Assembly: GCA_949443285.1 (NCBI GenBank)
Contig: CASSLW010000001.1
Location: 1-43,408, forward strand
Reading direction: 5' to 3'
Length of the DNA stretch: 43,408 nt
DNA from: an uncultured Clostridia bacterium
Lineage (GTDB): Bacteria > Bacillota > Clostridia > TANB77 > CAG-508
Under the pieces are notes generated by a model. That model had not been told where the DNA came from. It made no database searches and worked only from the letters and a program-made list of their open reading frames with translations. A program made the position numbers and the translations under genes. Of this stretch, positions 33,673-42,498 are shown in pieces (position 1 is the stretch's first letter; every line of letters starts with the position of its first letter).

Positions 33673-34428
33673 ATGGCAATTTTAACACTAGAAACAAAGA
33701 AATACGCAATAAAAATAGACAATTTTGAAGGTCCACTAGACCTGCTATGTCATTTAATAGACAAAAACAAAATGAATATATATGACATAAACCTAAGCAA
33801 AATAACAGACCAATACGTGGACTACTTAAAAGAACAAGAAAAAATGAACTTAGAAATAGCAAGTGAATTTTTAGTAATGGCAACAACACTATTATTTTTA
33901 AAATCAAAAAAACTTTTGCCAAAACAAGAAGAAGAGGAAGAAGAAATTACAGAAGAAGAACTTATCAGAAGAATTATAGAGTACAAAAAATTCAAAGAAA
34001 TAAGCAAAGTGTTAAAAGAAAATTACTTAACATATGCTAACAGATACTTCAAAGCAGAGGAACAAATCAAATTACCAAAACAAAAACTTGAAAAAGATTA
34101 TGATAATAAAATAATACCTACTATATATGAGAAATTAGTACAACGAAATAGTGAAAAAATAAATCAGAATGCTAAAAACATTGAAAAAATAGCAATAACA
34201 GACAACTATACAGTAGCAAGTAAAGTAAAAGAAATGTTTAAGGTTTTAGTAAAACAAAAAAGGTTTGTATTTAATAAATTATTTTCAATAAAAAAACATA
34301 ATAAAAATGAAGTTGTAACAGCGTTTTCAGGATTGTTAGAATTATCAAGAAGGAGCAAAGTCGAAACAACACAAGAAGAGCTATTTGGAGATATAACAGT
34401 AGAAAGAGCGAAGAAAAAAGTAATATAG
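33673..34428 (+). CDS. scpA: Segregation and condensation protein A
   Basis: A 251-residue kleisin subunit of the SMC condensin. It has the conserved start IDNFEGPLDLLCHLIDKNKMNIYDI, then IASEFLVMATTLLFLKSKKLLP and a C-terminal winged helix ending with VTAFSGLLELSRRSKV. ScpA bridges the SMC heads and binds ScpB. The usual partner gene scpB is not next to it; a DUF2953 gene and ytfJ follow instead. Confidence 0.95.
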   Translation: MAILTLETKKYAIKIDNFEGPLDLLCHLIDKNKMNIYDINLSKITDQYVDYLKEQEKMNLEIASEFLVMATTLLFLKSKKLLPKQEEEEEEITEEELIRRIIEYKKFKEISKVLKENYLTYANRYFKAEEQIKLPKQKLEKDYDNKIIPTIYEKLVQRNSEKINQNAKNIEKIAITDNYTVASKVKEMFKVLVKQKRFVFNKLFSIKKHNKNEVVTAFSGLLELSRRSKVETTQEELFGDITVERAKKKVI

Positions 34429-34489
34429 ATGTTTAAAAAAGCAAAAAATGGAAAAACTAATATAAATCGTCTAAAAGGAGGCGAATATA

Positions 34490-35104
34490 TTGGTTTTTCT
34501 TTTTATATTTTCAATAATAATATTATTACTAGTATTTTCAAAAATAAGAATTGAAATAGAAAATTTAAAATTTACATCACAAAGATACCCAAGACATATA
34601 AATCAGGATTATAAATTAATTATAAAACTATGTATACTAAAAAAAATACCAATATTAAGAATAAATTTAACAAAAACAAGATTAGAAAAAATAGAATTAA
34701 AAAAGCAAATAGAAAAAATAAATTTTGAAGAGTTAATAGACAACAAACCACTTGACTTAAAAATAATAAGAGCATTTAAAAAGCTTAATATAGACATAAA
34801 AAACATAAACTTATATATAGAAATGGGAACTGAAAATGCAGCACTCACAGCAATAATAGTTCCAGTAATAAGTACAATATTGTCAATTATATTTAGTAGA
34901 AAAATAAAAAAAGAACAAAATCAAAAGTTCCAAATCAAGCCAATATATATAAATCAAAATTTAATCAATATAATGTTTTCAGGTATATTTGAAATAAAGA
35001 TGATACATATTATAAATATAATATACATCTTAAACAAAAAAGAAGGAGTGGATAGAAATGAGCGAACATCCAATAGAAGGACTTATGACTACAGCTATGA
35101 GTAG
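34490..35104 (+). CDS. DUF2953-type membrane-associated protein
   Basis: A 204-residue protein with an N-terminal helix (VFLFIFSIIILLLVFS), a beta-rich middle (KLIIKLCILKKIPILRINL) and the ending hydrophobic stretch NAALTAIIVPVISTILSIIF typical of DUF2953. It starts at TTG 34490 behind AAAGGAGG. DUF2953 genes commonly precede ytfJ/gerW in spore formers, as here; their function is not established. It overlaps ytfJ by 47 bases. Confidence 0.82.
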   Translation: MVFLFIFSIIILLLVFSKIRIEIENLKFTSQRYPRHINQDYKLIIKLCILKKIPILRINLTKTRLEKIELKKQIEKINFEELIDNKPLDLKIIRAFKKLNIDIKNINLYIEMGTENAALTAIIVPVISTILSIIFSRKIKKEQNQKFQIKPIYINQNLINIMFSGIFEIKMIHIINIIYILNKKEGVDRNERTSNRRTYDYSYE

Positions 35105-35660
35105 CATACAAGACATGATAGACGTAAACACAATAATAGGAGAACCAATTGAAACATCAAACAACATCGTTATAATACCAATATCAAAAGTTTCATTTGG
35201 ATTTGCAGCAGGAGGAAGCGAATTCAAGGGAGAGACAATAGACGAATATAGCAAAAAAGACAAAGAAGAAGAAATTCAATATAGATTACCATTTGGTGGA
35301 GGATCAGGAGCAGGAGTTACAATTAATCCAATTGCATTTTTAGTAATTCAACCAAACAATGTAAAACTAATACCAGTAAATCATTCTTCATCATTAGATA
35401 AACTATTAGACTATATACCAGACTTAATAGAAAAAACAAACAATATGCTTAACAAACATATGCAAAACAAAAAGGAAGAAACTCAAAATATATTAAAAGA
35501 AATGCAAAAAAAGCATAAAGATACAGTTGAAAAGCAAAATAAAAAGAAAAAGGAAGCAGAAGAAAAAATAGAACAAGCAACTAAAAAAGTAAAAGAAGAA
35601 GTTATAGAAGTTGACGAAGATTACGAATTCGAGTATGACGAAACTTTAGAAGATGAATAA
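35058..35660 (+). CDS. ytfJ: Sporulation protein YtfJ (GerW family)
   Basis: A 200-residue protein. The first 130 residues are the YtfJ domain (SEHPIEGLMTTAMSSIQDMIDV, TIIGEPIETSNNIVIIPISKVSFGF, then FGGGSGAGVTINPIAFLVI). The rest is an unusual Lys/Glu-rich coiled-coil tail ending in an acidic patch, absent from the shorter bacillus protein (about 151 residues). It is produced in the forespore in bacilli and is needed for spores to germinate with some nutrients. AGAAGGAG at 35040-35047 supports the start. Confidence 0.92.
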   Translation: MSEHPIEGLMTTAMSSIQDMIDVNTIIGEPIETSNNIVIIPISKVSFGFAAGGSEFKGETIDEYSKKDKEEEIQYRLPFGGGSGAGVTINPIAFLVIQPNNVKLIPVNHSSSLDKLLDYIPDLIEKTNNMLNKHMQNKKEETQNILKEMQKKHKDTVEKQNKKKKEAEEKIEQATKKVKEEVIEVDEDYEFEYDETLEDE

Positions 35661-35672
35661 AATTTAGATGAA

Positions 35673-35717
35673 ATGAATTAATTATGAATAGAAAAGTTCA
35701 TAATTAGTTCATTTTTT
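35673..35717 (+). terminator. Intrinsic terminator after ytfJ
   Basis: GAATTAATTATGAA pairs with TTCATAATTAGTTC around TAGAAAAG, followed by a seven-T run. Confidence 0.88.
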
Positions 35718-35741
35718 TGTTGTATAATTCAAAAATCAAAA

Positions 35742-35805
35742 CCTGCCACTGGGGACGGACCTTAATGGCATAAATCTGCCAAAAAGGTCCGTCCCCGTTG
35801 GCAGG
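35742..35805 (+). repeat. REP-like palindromic element, GGGACGGACC subtype
   Basis: A long hairpin: TGCCACTGGGGACGGACCTT is answered by AAGGTCCGTCCCCGTTGGCA, with a short inner TGGCA/TGCCA pair. It sits just upstream of the MMPL gene and is nearly the same as the element at 41703-41762. Confidence 0.88.
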
Positions 35806-35828
35806 ATGCAAAAAAGAAAGGAGTTTTT

Positions 35829-37895
35829 ATGAATAGGTTAGGAAAGGCAATTTGTAAGCACAAAAGATTAATTTTAATAATTGCGCTATTGTTACTAATT
35901 CCGTCAATTATAGGAATGAAGGCGACTAGAATTAACTATGATATATTGGTATATTTACCAGAAGATATTGAAACAATACAAGGCGAGAAGATTTTATCAG
36001 ATGATTTTGATATGGGCGCGTTTTCGGTAGTATTGTTGGAAGATATGAATACGAAAGATATAAAGAAGTTAGAGGATAAATTTAAAGGAATAGATAATGT
36101 GGAAAAGGCTGTTAGTATTGCAGATGTGATGGGTACAGCTATTCCGGAAGAGATGATACCAAATGATGTTAAAGAGAAAATTTATAAAGATAATGAAACA
36201 GTAATGTTGGTTACTTTTAAAGAACAGATTTCTTCTGATGAGACGATGCAGACTGTACAGACTTTAAGGGAGATAACTGATGAGCATTGTAAAATTAGTG
36301 GTATGACCGCTACTGTGCTAGATACAAGAGATTTGTCAGATTCTGAAATTGTTATATATGTTGTTATAGCTGTAATTTTATGTTTGATTATATTAGAGTT
36401 GGCATTAGATTCATATGTGGCTCCAATATTATTATTGTTAAATATAGGAATTGCTATTTTATATAATATGGGAAGTAATGTATTTTTAGGGCAAATTTCA
36501 TATATAACAAAAGCGATAAGTGCGGTGTTACAGTTAGGTGTTACAATGGATTTTGCTATTTTCTTGTACCATAGCTATATGCAGGAAAAAGAGCACACAA
36601 ATGATAATGATGAAGCAATGGCAAGTGCAATTGGAAAGACATTGACGTCAGTAGTAGGAAGTTCACTTACGACAATAGCAGGATTTTTGGCTTTATGCAG
36701 TATGAACTTAACACTTGGAAAAGATATAGGAATTGTTATGGCAAAAGGTGTGTTATTAGGAGTTATTTCAGTTGTAACAATTTTACCTGCAATGATTTTA
36801 GAGCTAAATGGTTTAATTGAAAAGACTAAACATAAAGAAATTTTCCCTAAGTTTACAGGAATTAAGAATTTTGTAATAAAACATTATAAAGCAATAGCTA
36901 TATCATTTATTATTATTTTACCAATAGCATTTTATGGATATAGAAATACAGAAATTTATTACAACTTAGACAAATCATTACCTGAAACGTTAGATAGTGT
37001 AGTTGCAAATAATGAATTAAAAGATAAGTTTAATATGGTTTCAATGGAATTGTTATTAGTAGATAAAGATATTCCAGATTACCAAATAAATAATATGTTA
37101 AAAGAGATAGAAAGCCTAGAGGGTATAGAATGGACAGCAGGATATTCGAAAATTGCAGATTTAGGTATTCCAAAAGAGGCTTTACCAAAAGATTTAGTTG
37201 ATATTTTCCAAAACGAAAAATATCAAATGATATTAATAAATTCAAAATATGAAATGGCAACAGATGAACTAAATAGTCAAGTAACAAAGGTAAATGAAAT
37301 TATAAAAAAATATGATGAAAATGCAATTTTAGCAGGTGAAGGGCCACTAATGAAAGATTTAGTAGAAATAAGTGACCATGATTTTAATAGTGTAAACACA
37401 GTATCGATTGCAATAATATTTGTAATTATGATTGTTGTACTAAAATCAGTATCATTACCAGTAATATTAATTTCAGTAATTGAACTTGCAATATTCATCA
37501 ATATGGGAATTCCATATTACACAAATACAATATTACCATTTGTTGCGTCAATAGTTATAGGAACAATTCAATTAGGAGCAACAATTGATTATGCAATATT
37601 AATTACAAATAAATATATAAGCAACAGAAAAGAAGGAAAGGAACGAAAACAAGCAGTAAGTGAAGCTTTAGGAACATCAATTGCTTCTATTGCAGTAAGT
37701 GGATTATGTTTCTTTGGTGCAACTTTTGGGGTAGGTGTATATTCAAAAATAGAAATGATAGGTTCTTTATGTACTTTGATGTCAAGAGGAGCTATTGTTA
37801 GTATGATTTGTGTAATTGCGATATTACCATCATTCTTAATAATTTTTGATAAACTAATTTGTAAAACAACAATAGGAATGAGGAAGTCAAAATAA
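35829..37895 (+). CDS. MMPL/RND-family exporter
   Basis: A 688-residue membrane protein with the duplicated RND layout: helix 1 near residues 15-33, a first extracytoplasmic domain to about 175, five helices to about 330, helix 7 near 355, a second outer domain to about 510, and five more helices. The motif LGVTMDFAIFLYHSYMQEK and its counterpart LGATIDYAILITNKYISNR carry the proton-relay Asp residues. Such proteins export lipids, hydrophobic compounds or polymer precursors. The AAAGGAG ribosome site is directly upstream. It is cotranscribed with the secreted heptad-repeat protein 22 bases on, which is probably its partner. Confidence 0.92.
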   Translation: MNRLGKAICKHKRLILIIALLLLIPSIIGMKATRINYDILVYLPEDIETIQGEKILSDDFDMGAFSVVLLEDMNTKDIKKLEDKFKGIDNVEKAVSIADVMGTAIPEEMIPNDVKEKIYKDNETVMLVTFKEQISSDETMQTVQTLREITDEHCKISGMTATVLDTRDLSDSEIVIYVVIAVILCLIILELALDSYVAPILLLLNIGIAILYNMGSNVFLGQISYITKAISAVLQLGVTMDFAIFLYHSYMQEKEHTNDNDEAMASAIGKTLTSVVGSSLTTIAGFLALCSMNLTLGKDIGIVMAKGVLLGVISVVTILPAMILELNGLIEKTKHKEIFPKFTGIKNFVIKHYKAIAISFIIILPIAFYGYRNTEIYYNLDKSLPETLDSVVANNELKDKFNMVSMELLLVDKDIPDYQINNMLKEIESLEGIEWTAGYSKIADLGIPKEALPKDLVDIFQNEKYQMILINSKYEMATDELNSQVTKVNEIIKKYDENAILAGEGPLMKDLVEISDHDFNSVNTVSIAIIFVIMIVVLKSVSLPVILISVIELAIFINMGIPYYTNTILPFVASIVIGTIQLGATIDYAILITNKYISNRKEGKERKQAVSEALGTSIASIAVSGLCFFGATFGVGVYSKIEMIGSLCTLMSRGAIVSMICVIAILPSFLIIFDKLICKTTIGMRKSK

Positions 37896-37917
37896 AGAAG
37901 AAAGGATTTGATATAAA

Positions 37918-39789
37918 ATGAATAAGAAAATAATTTCAGGAGTTTTATTATGTACAATGCTTGCTTATACAACACCAGTATTAGCATTTACAAAAGATGA
38001 AACAGTTTATTCTAAAATAGATGCAAATGGAAAGGCTTACAATACAATAGTAAGTGACCATATAACAAATGAAAATCAAGAAAAAATGATTAACGATATA
38101 TCAGATTTACTAAATATAAAAAACGTAAATGGAGACGAAGAGCTAACTCAAAATGGAAATAGCTTGGTATGGAATGCAGATGGAAGTGACATATATTATC
38201 AAGGAGAAAGCCAAAAAGATTTACCGATAGAATGTAACATAAAATATGAATTGGACGGAAAAGAAATAACAGCACAAGAATTAGCAGGGAAATCTGGAAA
38301 AGTAAAAATCACAATTGAGTATAAAAACAAAGATGCACACACAGTTAATATAAATGGAAGAAATGAAACATTATATACTCCATTTGTAGTGGTTTGTGGA
38401 ACTATATTAGATAATGAACATCATAGAAACATAGAAATAACAAATGGTAAAGTTATAGATGACGGAAGTAAAACTACAGTTTTGGGAATTAGTTTACCAG
38501 GAATGCAAGAAAGTTTGGCCATAAGCAAAGATAAACTAGAAATTCCAAGTACAATAGAAATTACAATGGATTCAACTGATTTTGAATTAAGCAATGTGGT
38601 AACATATGTAACTCCAAAAATAATTGAAGAAAATGATATGGATATATTTAATAAACTAGATGATGTATATGGTCAAGTAAATATGTTACAAAACTCAAGT
38701 AAACAATTAGAAGATGGAGCAAATACTTTAAAAGCTGGAGTAGATACATATGCAGAAAAATCACAAGAATTTAATAATGCTATGAACCAAATTGCACAAG
38801 GGACAGGAACAATTAACTCAAATTATAATAAAATAGATGAAGGAATTAACACACTAAATGCAGGAAGCACAAATTTAACAAATGGAGCAGAGCAATTAAA
38901 CAGTGGAATTAATCAATTATCATCAAGTGTAAGTAACTTACCACAAGGAATAGAAGCATTGTATCAAGGAAGCATAAACTTAGATGCTGGAATAAATGGA
39001 ATTGCAGGTGGAGTTAATACTTTAAAAGATAATTTATCAGCCACAACTACAACATCTATAACAGAGCTAACTAAAAACAATGTAGTATTACAAAAAACAA
39101 TAGAAGCATTAGGAGAAGAACAACCGGAATTAGTAGCAACATTAAAAGCTCAAAGGGCAGAAAATGAACAAATAATTAAAGCACTAACTCCAACAGAAGA
39201 AACAAATGCAAAAATGCAAGCTTTAAATAATGGACTAAATGCAGTTACAGCAGGTTCACAATCATTAAAAGAAAATCTTGGAAATCTAAATAGTGCAGTA
39301 GGACAATTGCCAGAAGCAATAAACAAGATAACGGCAGGTTCAAATTCTTTAGAAAAAGGAACAAAAACATTACAAGCAGGAGCTTCAAATTTAAATAGTG
39401 GTTCAAAAGCTTTAAAAAATGGAATAAATTCATTAGATACAAATACACAAAAATTAGCAATAGCAAATAATCAGCTAACAGAAGGAACAACTACAATATC
39501 AGATGGCGTTACAACTTTAACAGAAGGGATTACAAAATTCAATAAAGAAGGAATTGATAAAATTTGCAATTACATCAACAGAGATGTAAAAAACGTAATT
39601 AATAGATTAGAGAAATTACAAGAATTGTCACAAGAGTATAACAGCTTTACTATGCTAAATAACGGAGAAAAAGGAAATGTTAAATTTATTATGGTTATGG
39701 ATAGTGTGAAAAAAGCAGAAGAAAGCAAAGAAGAAATAATAGTTAATGATAAAAATAAAGAAAACGACAAAAGTGAAAATAAAAAATAA
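37918..39789 (+). CDS. Secreted xxxLxxG heptad-repeat protein (YhgE-like extracellular part)
   Basis: A 623-residue protein with a signal peptide (KKIISGVLLCTMLAYTTPVLA, residues 3-23). A beta-rich domain covers residues about 25-230. A long coiled region of seven-residue repeats follows, with Leu and Gly spacing as in NTLNAGSTNLTNGAEQLNSG and KTLQAGASNLNSGSKALKNG. The tail is Lys/Glu-rich with no sortase motif or membrane anchor. These repeats also occur in the outer part of YhgE/Pip and in partners of MMPL exporters. I infer that it extends the MMPL export channel across the wall. AGAAAGGA precedes ATG 37918. Confidence 0.84.
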   Translation: MNKKIISGVLLCTMLAYTTPVLAFTKDETVYSKIDANGKAYNTIVSDHITNENQEKMINDISDLLNIKNVNGDEELTQNGNSLVWNADGSDIYYQGESQKDLPIECNIKYELDGKEITAQELAGKSGKVKITIEYKNKDAHTVNINGRNETLYTPFVVVCGTILDNEHHRNIEITNGKVIDDGSKTTVLGISLPGMQESLAISKDKLEIPSTIEITMDSTDFELSNVVTYVTPKIIEENDMDIFNKLDDVYGQVNMLQNSSKQLEDGANTLKAGVDTYAEKSQEFNNAMNQIAQGTGTINSNYNKIDEGINTLNAGSTNLTNGAEQLNSGINQLSSSVSNLPQGIEALYQGSINLDAGINGIAGGVNTLKDNLSATTTTSITELTKNNVVLQKTIEALGEEQPELVATLKAQRAENEQIIKALTPTEETNAKMQALNNGLNAVTAGSQSLKENLGNLNSAVGQLPEAINKITAGSNSLEKGTKTLQAGASNLNSGSKALKNGINSLDTNTQKLAIANNQLTEGTTTISDGVTTLTEGITKFNKEGIDKICNYINRDVKNVINRLEKLQELSQEYNSFTMLNNGEKGNVKFIMVMDSVKKAEESKEEIIVNDKNKENDKSENKK

Positions 39790-39836
39790 ATAAAGTATAG
39801 ATTTTTTATTAAAAATAAGTTATTATATATAGTATA

Positions 39837-39882
39837 AAAGGCTTAGTAGAAACATTGCAAAAAGTTACTACTAAGCTTTAAA
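39837..39882 (+). terminator. Hairpin terminator (or attenuator) before the two-component operon
   Basis: AGGCTTAGTAG ... GTTA CTACTAAGCTTT forms a stem of about 10 bp around an A-rich loop. The T run is short, so it may end the MMPL operon weakly or act as a leader hairpin for the regulator gene 17 bases downstream. Confidence 0.6.
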
Positions 39883-39898
39883 AATAAAGAGGTAGAAA

Positions 39899-40579
39899 AT
39901 GTTCAATATTTTAGTAGTAGAAGATGATAAAAATTTACGAAAATTAATAACAACATGTTTAAAAAGAGAACAATACAAAACATATGAAGCAACAAATGGA
40001 GTAGAAGCATTAGACATATTGGATAAAAATTATATAGATTTGATAGTAACAGATATTATGATGCCCAAAATGGATGGTTATGAATTAACAAGAGAACTAA
40101 GACAAGCAAAATATAACACACCAATATTGTTAATAACAGCTAAAAGTACTATAAATGATAAAAAAGAAGGCTTTTATGTAGGGGCTGATGACTATATGGT
40201 AAAACCAATTGATATTGAGGAATTATCTTTAAGAGTAAAAGCATTACTGAAAAGAGCAAAACTTACAGCAGAGCAAAAAATCAAAATAGGGAAATTAGTA
40301 ATAAACTATAATCAACTATCAGTTGTAAAAGAAGATAGAAGTTATACTTTAGCACAAAAGGAATTTTATTTGTTATATAAGTTGCTAAGTAATCCAGGAA
40401 AAATTTTTACAAGGCAAGAGTTAATGGAAGAAATATGGGGATTAGAAAATGATTCTGATTATAGAACAGTTGATGTTCATATTAAAAGAATTAGAGAAAA
40501 ATTGGCAGATATAAATGAATTTGAAATAGTAACAGTACGTGGAATAGGATATAAATCAATTATAAATGGGGAAAATTAA
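39899..40579 (+). CDS. OmpR-family response regulator
   Basis: A 226-residue protein. The receiver domain has the acidic pair Glu8-Asp9, phospho-acceptor Asp52 in VTDIMMPKMDG, Thr80 and Lys102 in VKPID. The C-terminal winged helix ends RTVDVHIKRIREKL and VRGIGYKS, as in OmpR/PhoB. It is followed with no gap by the sensor kinase (TAA ATG), its cognate partner. The downstream ABC transporter is a likely target. AAAGAGG supports ATG 39899. Confidence 0.95.
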   Translation: MFNILVVEDDKNLRKLITTCLKREQYKTYEATNGVEALDILDKNYIDLIVTDIMMPKMDGYELTRELRQAKYNTPILLITAKSTINDKKEGFYVGADDYMVKPIDIEELSLRVKALLKRAKLTAEQKIKIGKLVINYNQLSVVKEDRSYTLAQKEFYLLYKLLSNPGKIFTRQELMEEIWGLENDSDYRTVDVHIKRIREKLADINEFEIVTVRGIGYKSIINGEN

Positions 40580-41696
40580 ATGTTTGAAAAAATTTTAGGA
40601 AAAAGAAAATCAATACAAAGGTCACTAACAAGAAGTTTTATAATATCAATTTCAATGGTAATAATAATTACTCTTATAGGATTTTATATATTTGTTGTAC
40701 CTTCAATAAATACAAAATTAATAGAATTCAACATACAAGGAAAAGAAGATATTGGAGAAATTTTATTTATTGCAACAAGCTTTTTGGCGCTAGCAATTGT
40801 AAATATTGTGTTAATTAGTGCTATATTAATTAGAATAAATACTAAGAAAATGCTACAACCGATAAAACAACTAAATGATGCAACTAAAAAGGTGGCATCA
40901 CGGAGATTATGATGTTGAATTAGAAACTAAAAGAGAAGACGAAATTGGGGAAGTTACACACAATTTTAACAAGATGATAAAAGGTTTACAAAGCACAGAA
41001 AATCTACAGACAGAATTTATAAACAATGTATCACACGAAATAAAAACACCTATTTCTTCAATAGAAGGGTTTGCAAAGTTGTTAAAAGAAAAAGATTTAT
41101 CTGATGAAGAAAGAGAAGAATATTCAAATATTATAATAGAAGAATCTGAAAGATTAACAAATTTAACTGGTAAAATGTTAAAACTTTCAAAATTGCATAA
41201 CCAAGATAGAATTACGAATAAACAAGAAATTTTAATATCAGAACAAATAAGAAGGGCTATTTCATTATTAGAGCCTAAGTGGGCAGAAAAAGATATAAAA
41301 ATCAAAGTTAACCTAGAAGAATGTAGCTTTTTAGGAGATACAGAATTAATGTTTCAAGTTTGGGTAAATTTGTTAGATAATGCAATCAAATTTTCAAATC
41401 CAAACGGAGATATAGATGTTAAAGTGGCTATCAAAGATAACAATATTAATGTAACAGTAAGGGATTATGGCGTAGGTATGCAAGAAGCGGAAATGGAAAA
41501 GATTTTTGAGAGATTTTATCAAATAGATAGGTCACATTCAGAAGAAGGCTGTGGACTGGGCTTAGCCATTGTAAAAAGAATTATAGAATTATCAGAAGGA
41601 ACAATAGAAGTGGAAAGTAAAGAAAACCAAGGAACTACTGTAAAAGTTAAATTGCCACTTGACAGTGTAAAAAATAATAAGATAATTATAGAATAG
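40580..41696 (+). CDS. Sensor histidine kinase with HAMP domain, joined by a +1 frameshift at CGG
   Basis: Skipping C40901 gives a 371-residue membrane kinase. Two membrane helices (residues about 18-38 and 56-80) flank a very short outer loop. The HAMP domain is PIKQLNDATKKVASGDYDVEL across the join (Gly108), then DEIGEVTHNFNKM. The H-box is NVSHEIKTPISS with His152, the N-box NLLDNAIKFSNP, the G1 box RDYGVGM, the F-box FERFYQIDRS and the G2 box GCGLGLAIVK. Frame 0 stops at TGA 40910, which would leave two helices and no kinase. The short sensor loop suggests detection within the membrane, as in BceS-like kinases for antimicrobial peptides. Confidence 0.94.
40901..40904 (+). other. CGG +1 frameshift site 6 (CGGA read as Gly108 of the histidine kinase)
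   Basis: TCA C GGA GAT. Skipping the C restores the HAMP ending ASGDYDVEL; frame 0 stops three codons later. Confidence 0.93.
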
Positions 41697-41702
41697 GAAG
41701 CG

Positions 41703-41762
41703 TGCCAACGGGGACGGTCCTTAATGGCAGTTTTCTGCCAAAAAGGTCCGTCCCCATTGGCA
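41703..41762 (+). repeat. REP-like palindromic element, GGGACGGACC subtype, between kinase and ABC genes
   Basis: TGCCAACGGGGACGGTCCTT is answered by AAGGTCCGTCCCCATTGGCA with an inner TGGCAG/CTGCCA pair. It is very like 35742-35805. It may reduce read-through from the two-component genes into the transporter. Confidence 0.88.
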
Positions 41763-41784
41763 GACTGCGAAAGGAAGATAAGTT

Positions 41785-42486
41785 ATGTCATATATTGAGT
41801 TTAAAAATATTGTAAAAGAATATAAAATGGGCGAAGTTACGATAAAGGCTTTAGAAGATACGAATTTCCAAATTGATAAAGGTGAGCTAGTTGTAATTGT
41901 TGGACCTTCAGGTGCAGGAAAGACTACTGCTCTTAATATTTTAGGTGGAATGGATATTCCTACTTCTGGTCAAGTTTTTGTTGATGATAAAGAGATTTCA
42001 AAGCTAAATAATAAAAAATTAATTGAATATAGAAGAAATGATATAGGTTTTGTTTTTCAATTTTATAATTTGGTTCAAAATTTAACAGCAAAGGAGAATG
42101 TAGAGCTTGCAACACAGCTATGTAAAGATGCTTTAGATGTTGATGAAATTTTGGATAAAGTAGAGTTGTCTAATAGGAAGGATAATTTTCCTTCTCAATT
42201 GTCTGGCGGAGAGCAACAAAGGGTAGCGATTGCAAGGGCAATTGCTAAAAATCCTAAGTTGTTGTTATGTGATGAGCCAACAGGGGCTTTAGATTATAAA
42301 ACCGGTAAAAGTATTTTGAAATTATTACAAGATATGGCTAGAAGAGAGAAAATGACAATTATAATTATAACTCATAATGGAGCTATTGCACCAATGGCTG
42401 ATAAGGTTATTCATTTTAAGAACGGAAAAGCGGAGAAAATAGAAATAAATTCAAATCCAATATCAATTGACGATATTGAGTGGTAG
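41785..42486 (+). CDS. ABC transporter ATP-binding protein (MacB/LolD/FtsE-like)
   Basis: A 233-residue ATPase with Walker [10 protein letters not shown] (residues 40-48), Q-loop [14 protein letters not shown], signature [15 protein letters not shown] and Walker [13 protein letters not shown]. The FtsX-type permease gene follows after 12 bases and is its partner. Together with the kinase and regulator upstream this forms a typical stress-sensing transporter module of Firmicutes. The ribosome site is GAAAGGAAG. Confidence 0.94.
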   Translation: MSYIEFKNIVKEYKMGEVTIKALEDTNFQIDKGELVVIVGPSGAGKTTALNILGGMDIPTSGQVFVDDKEISKLNNKKLIEYRRNDIGFVFQFYNLVQNLTAKENVELATQLCKDALDVDEILDKVELSNRKDNFPSQLSGGEQQRVAIARAIAKNPKLLLCDEPTGALDYKTGKSILKLLQDMARREKMTIIIITHNGAIAPMADKVIHFKNGKAEKIEINSNPISIDDIEW

Positions 42487-42498
42487 GAAAGGGAGAAA

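Noticed and set aside
34429..34554. Small frame starting right after the scpA stop
   Set aside because: It overlaps the DUF2953 gene in another frame and has no family features.
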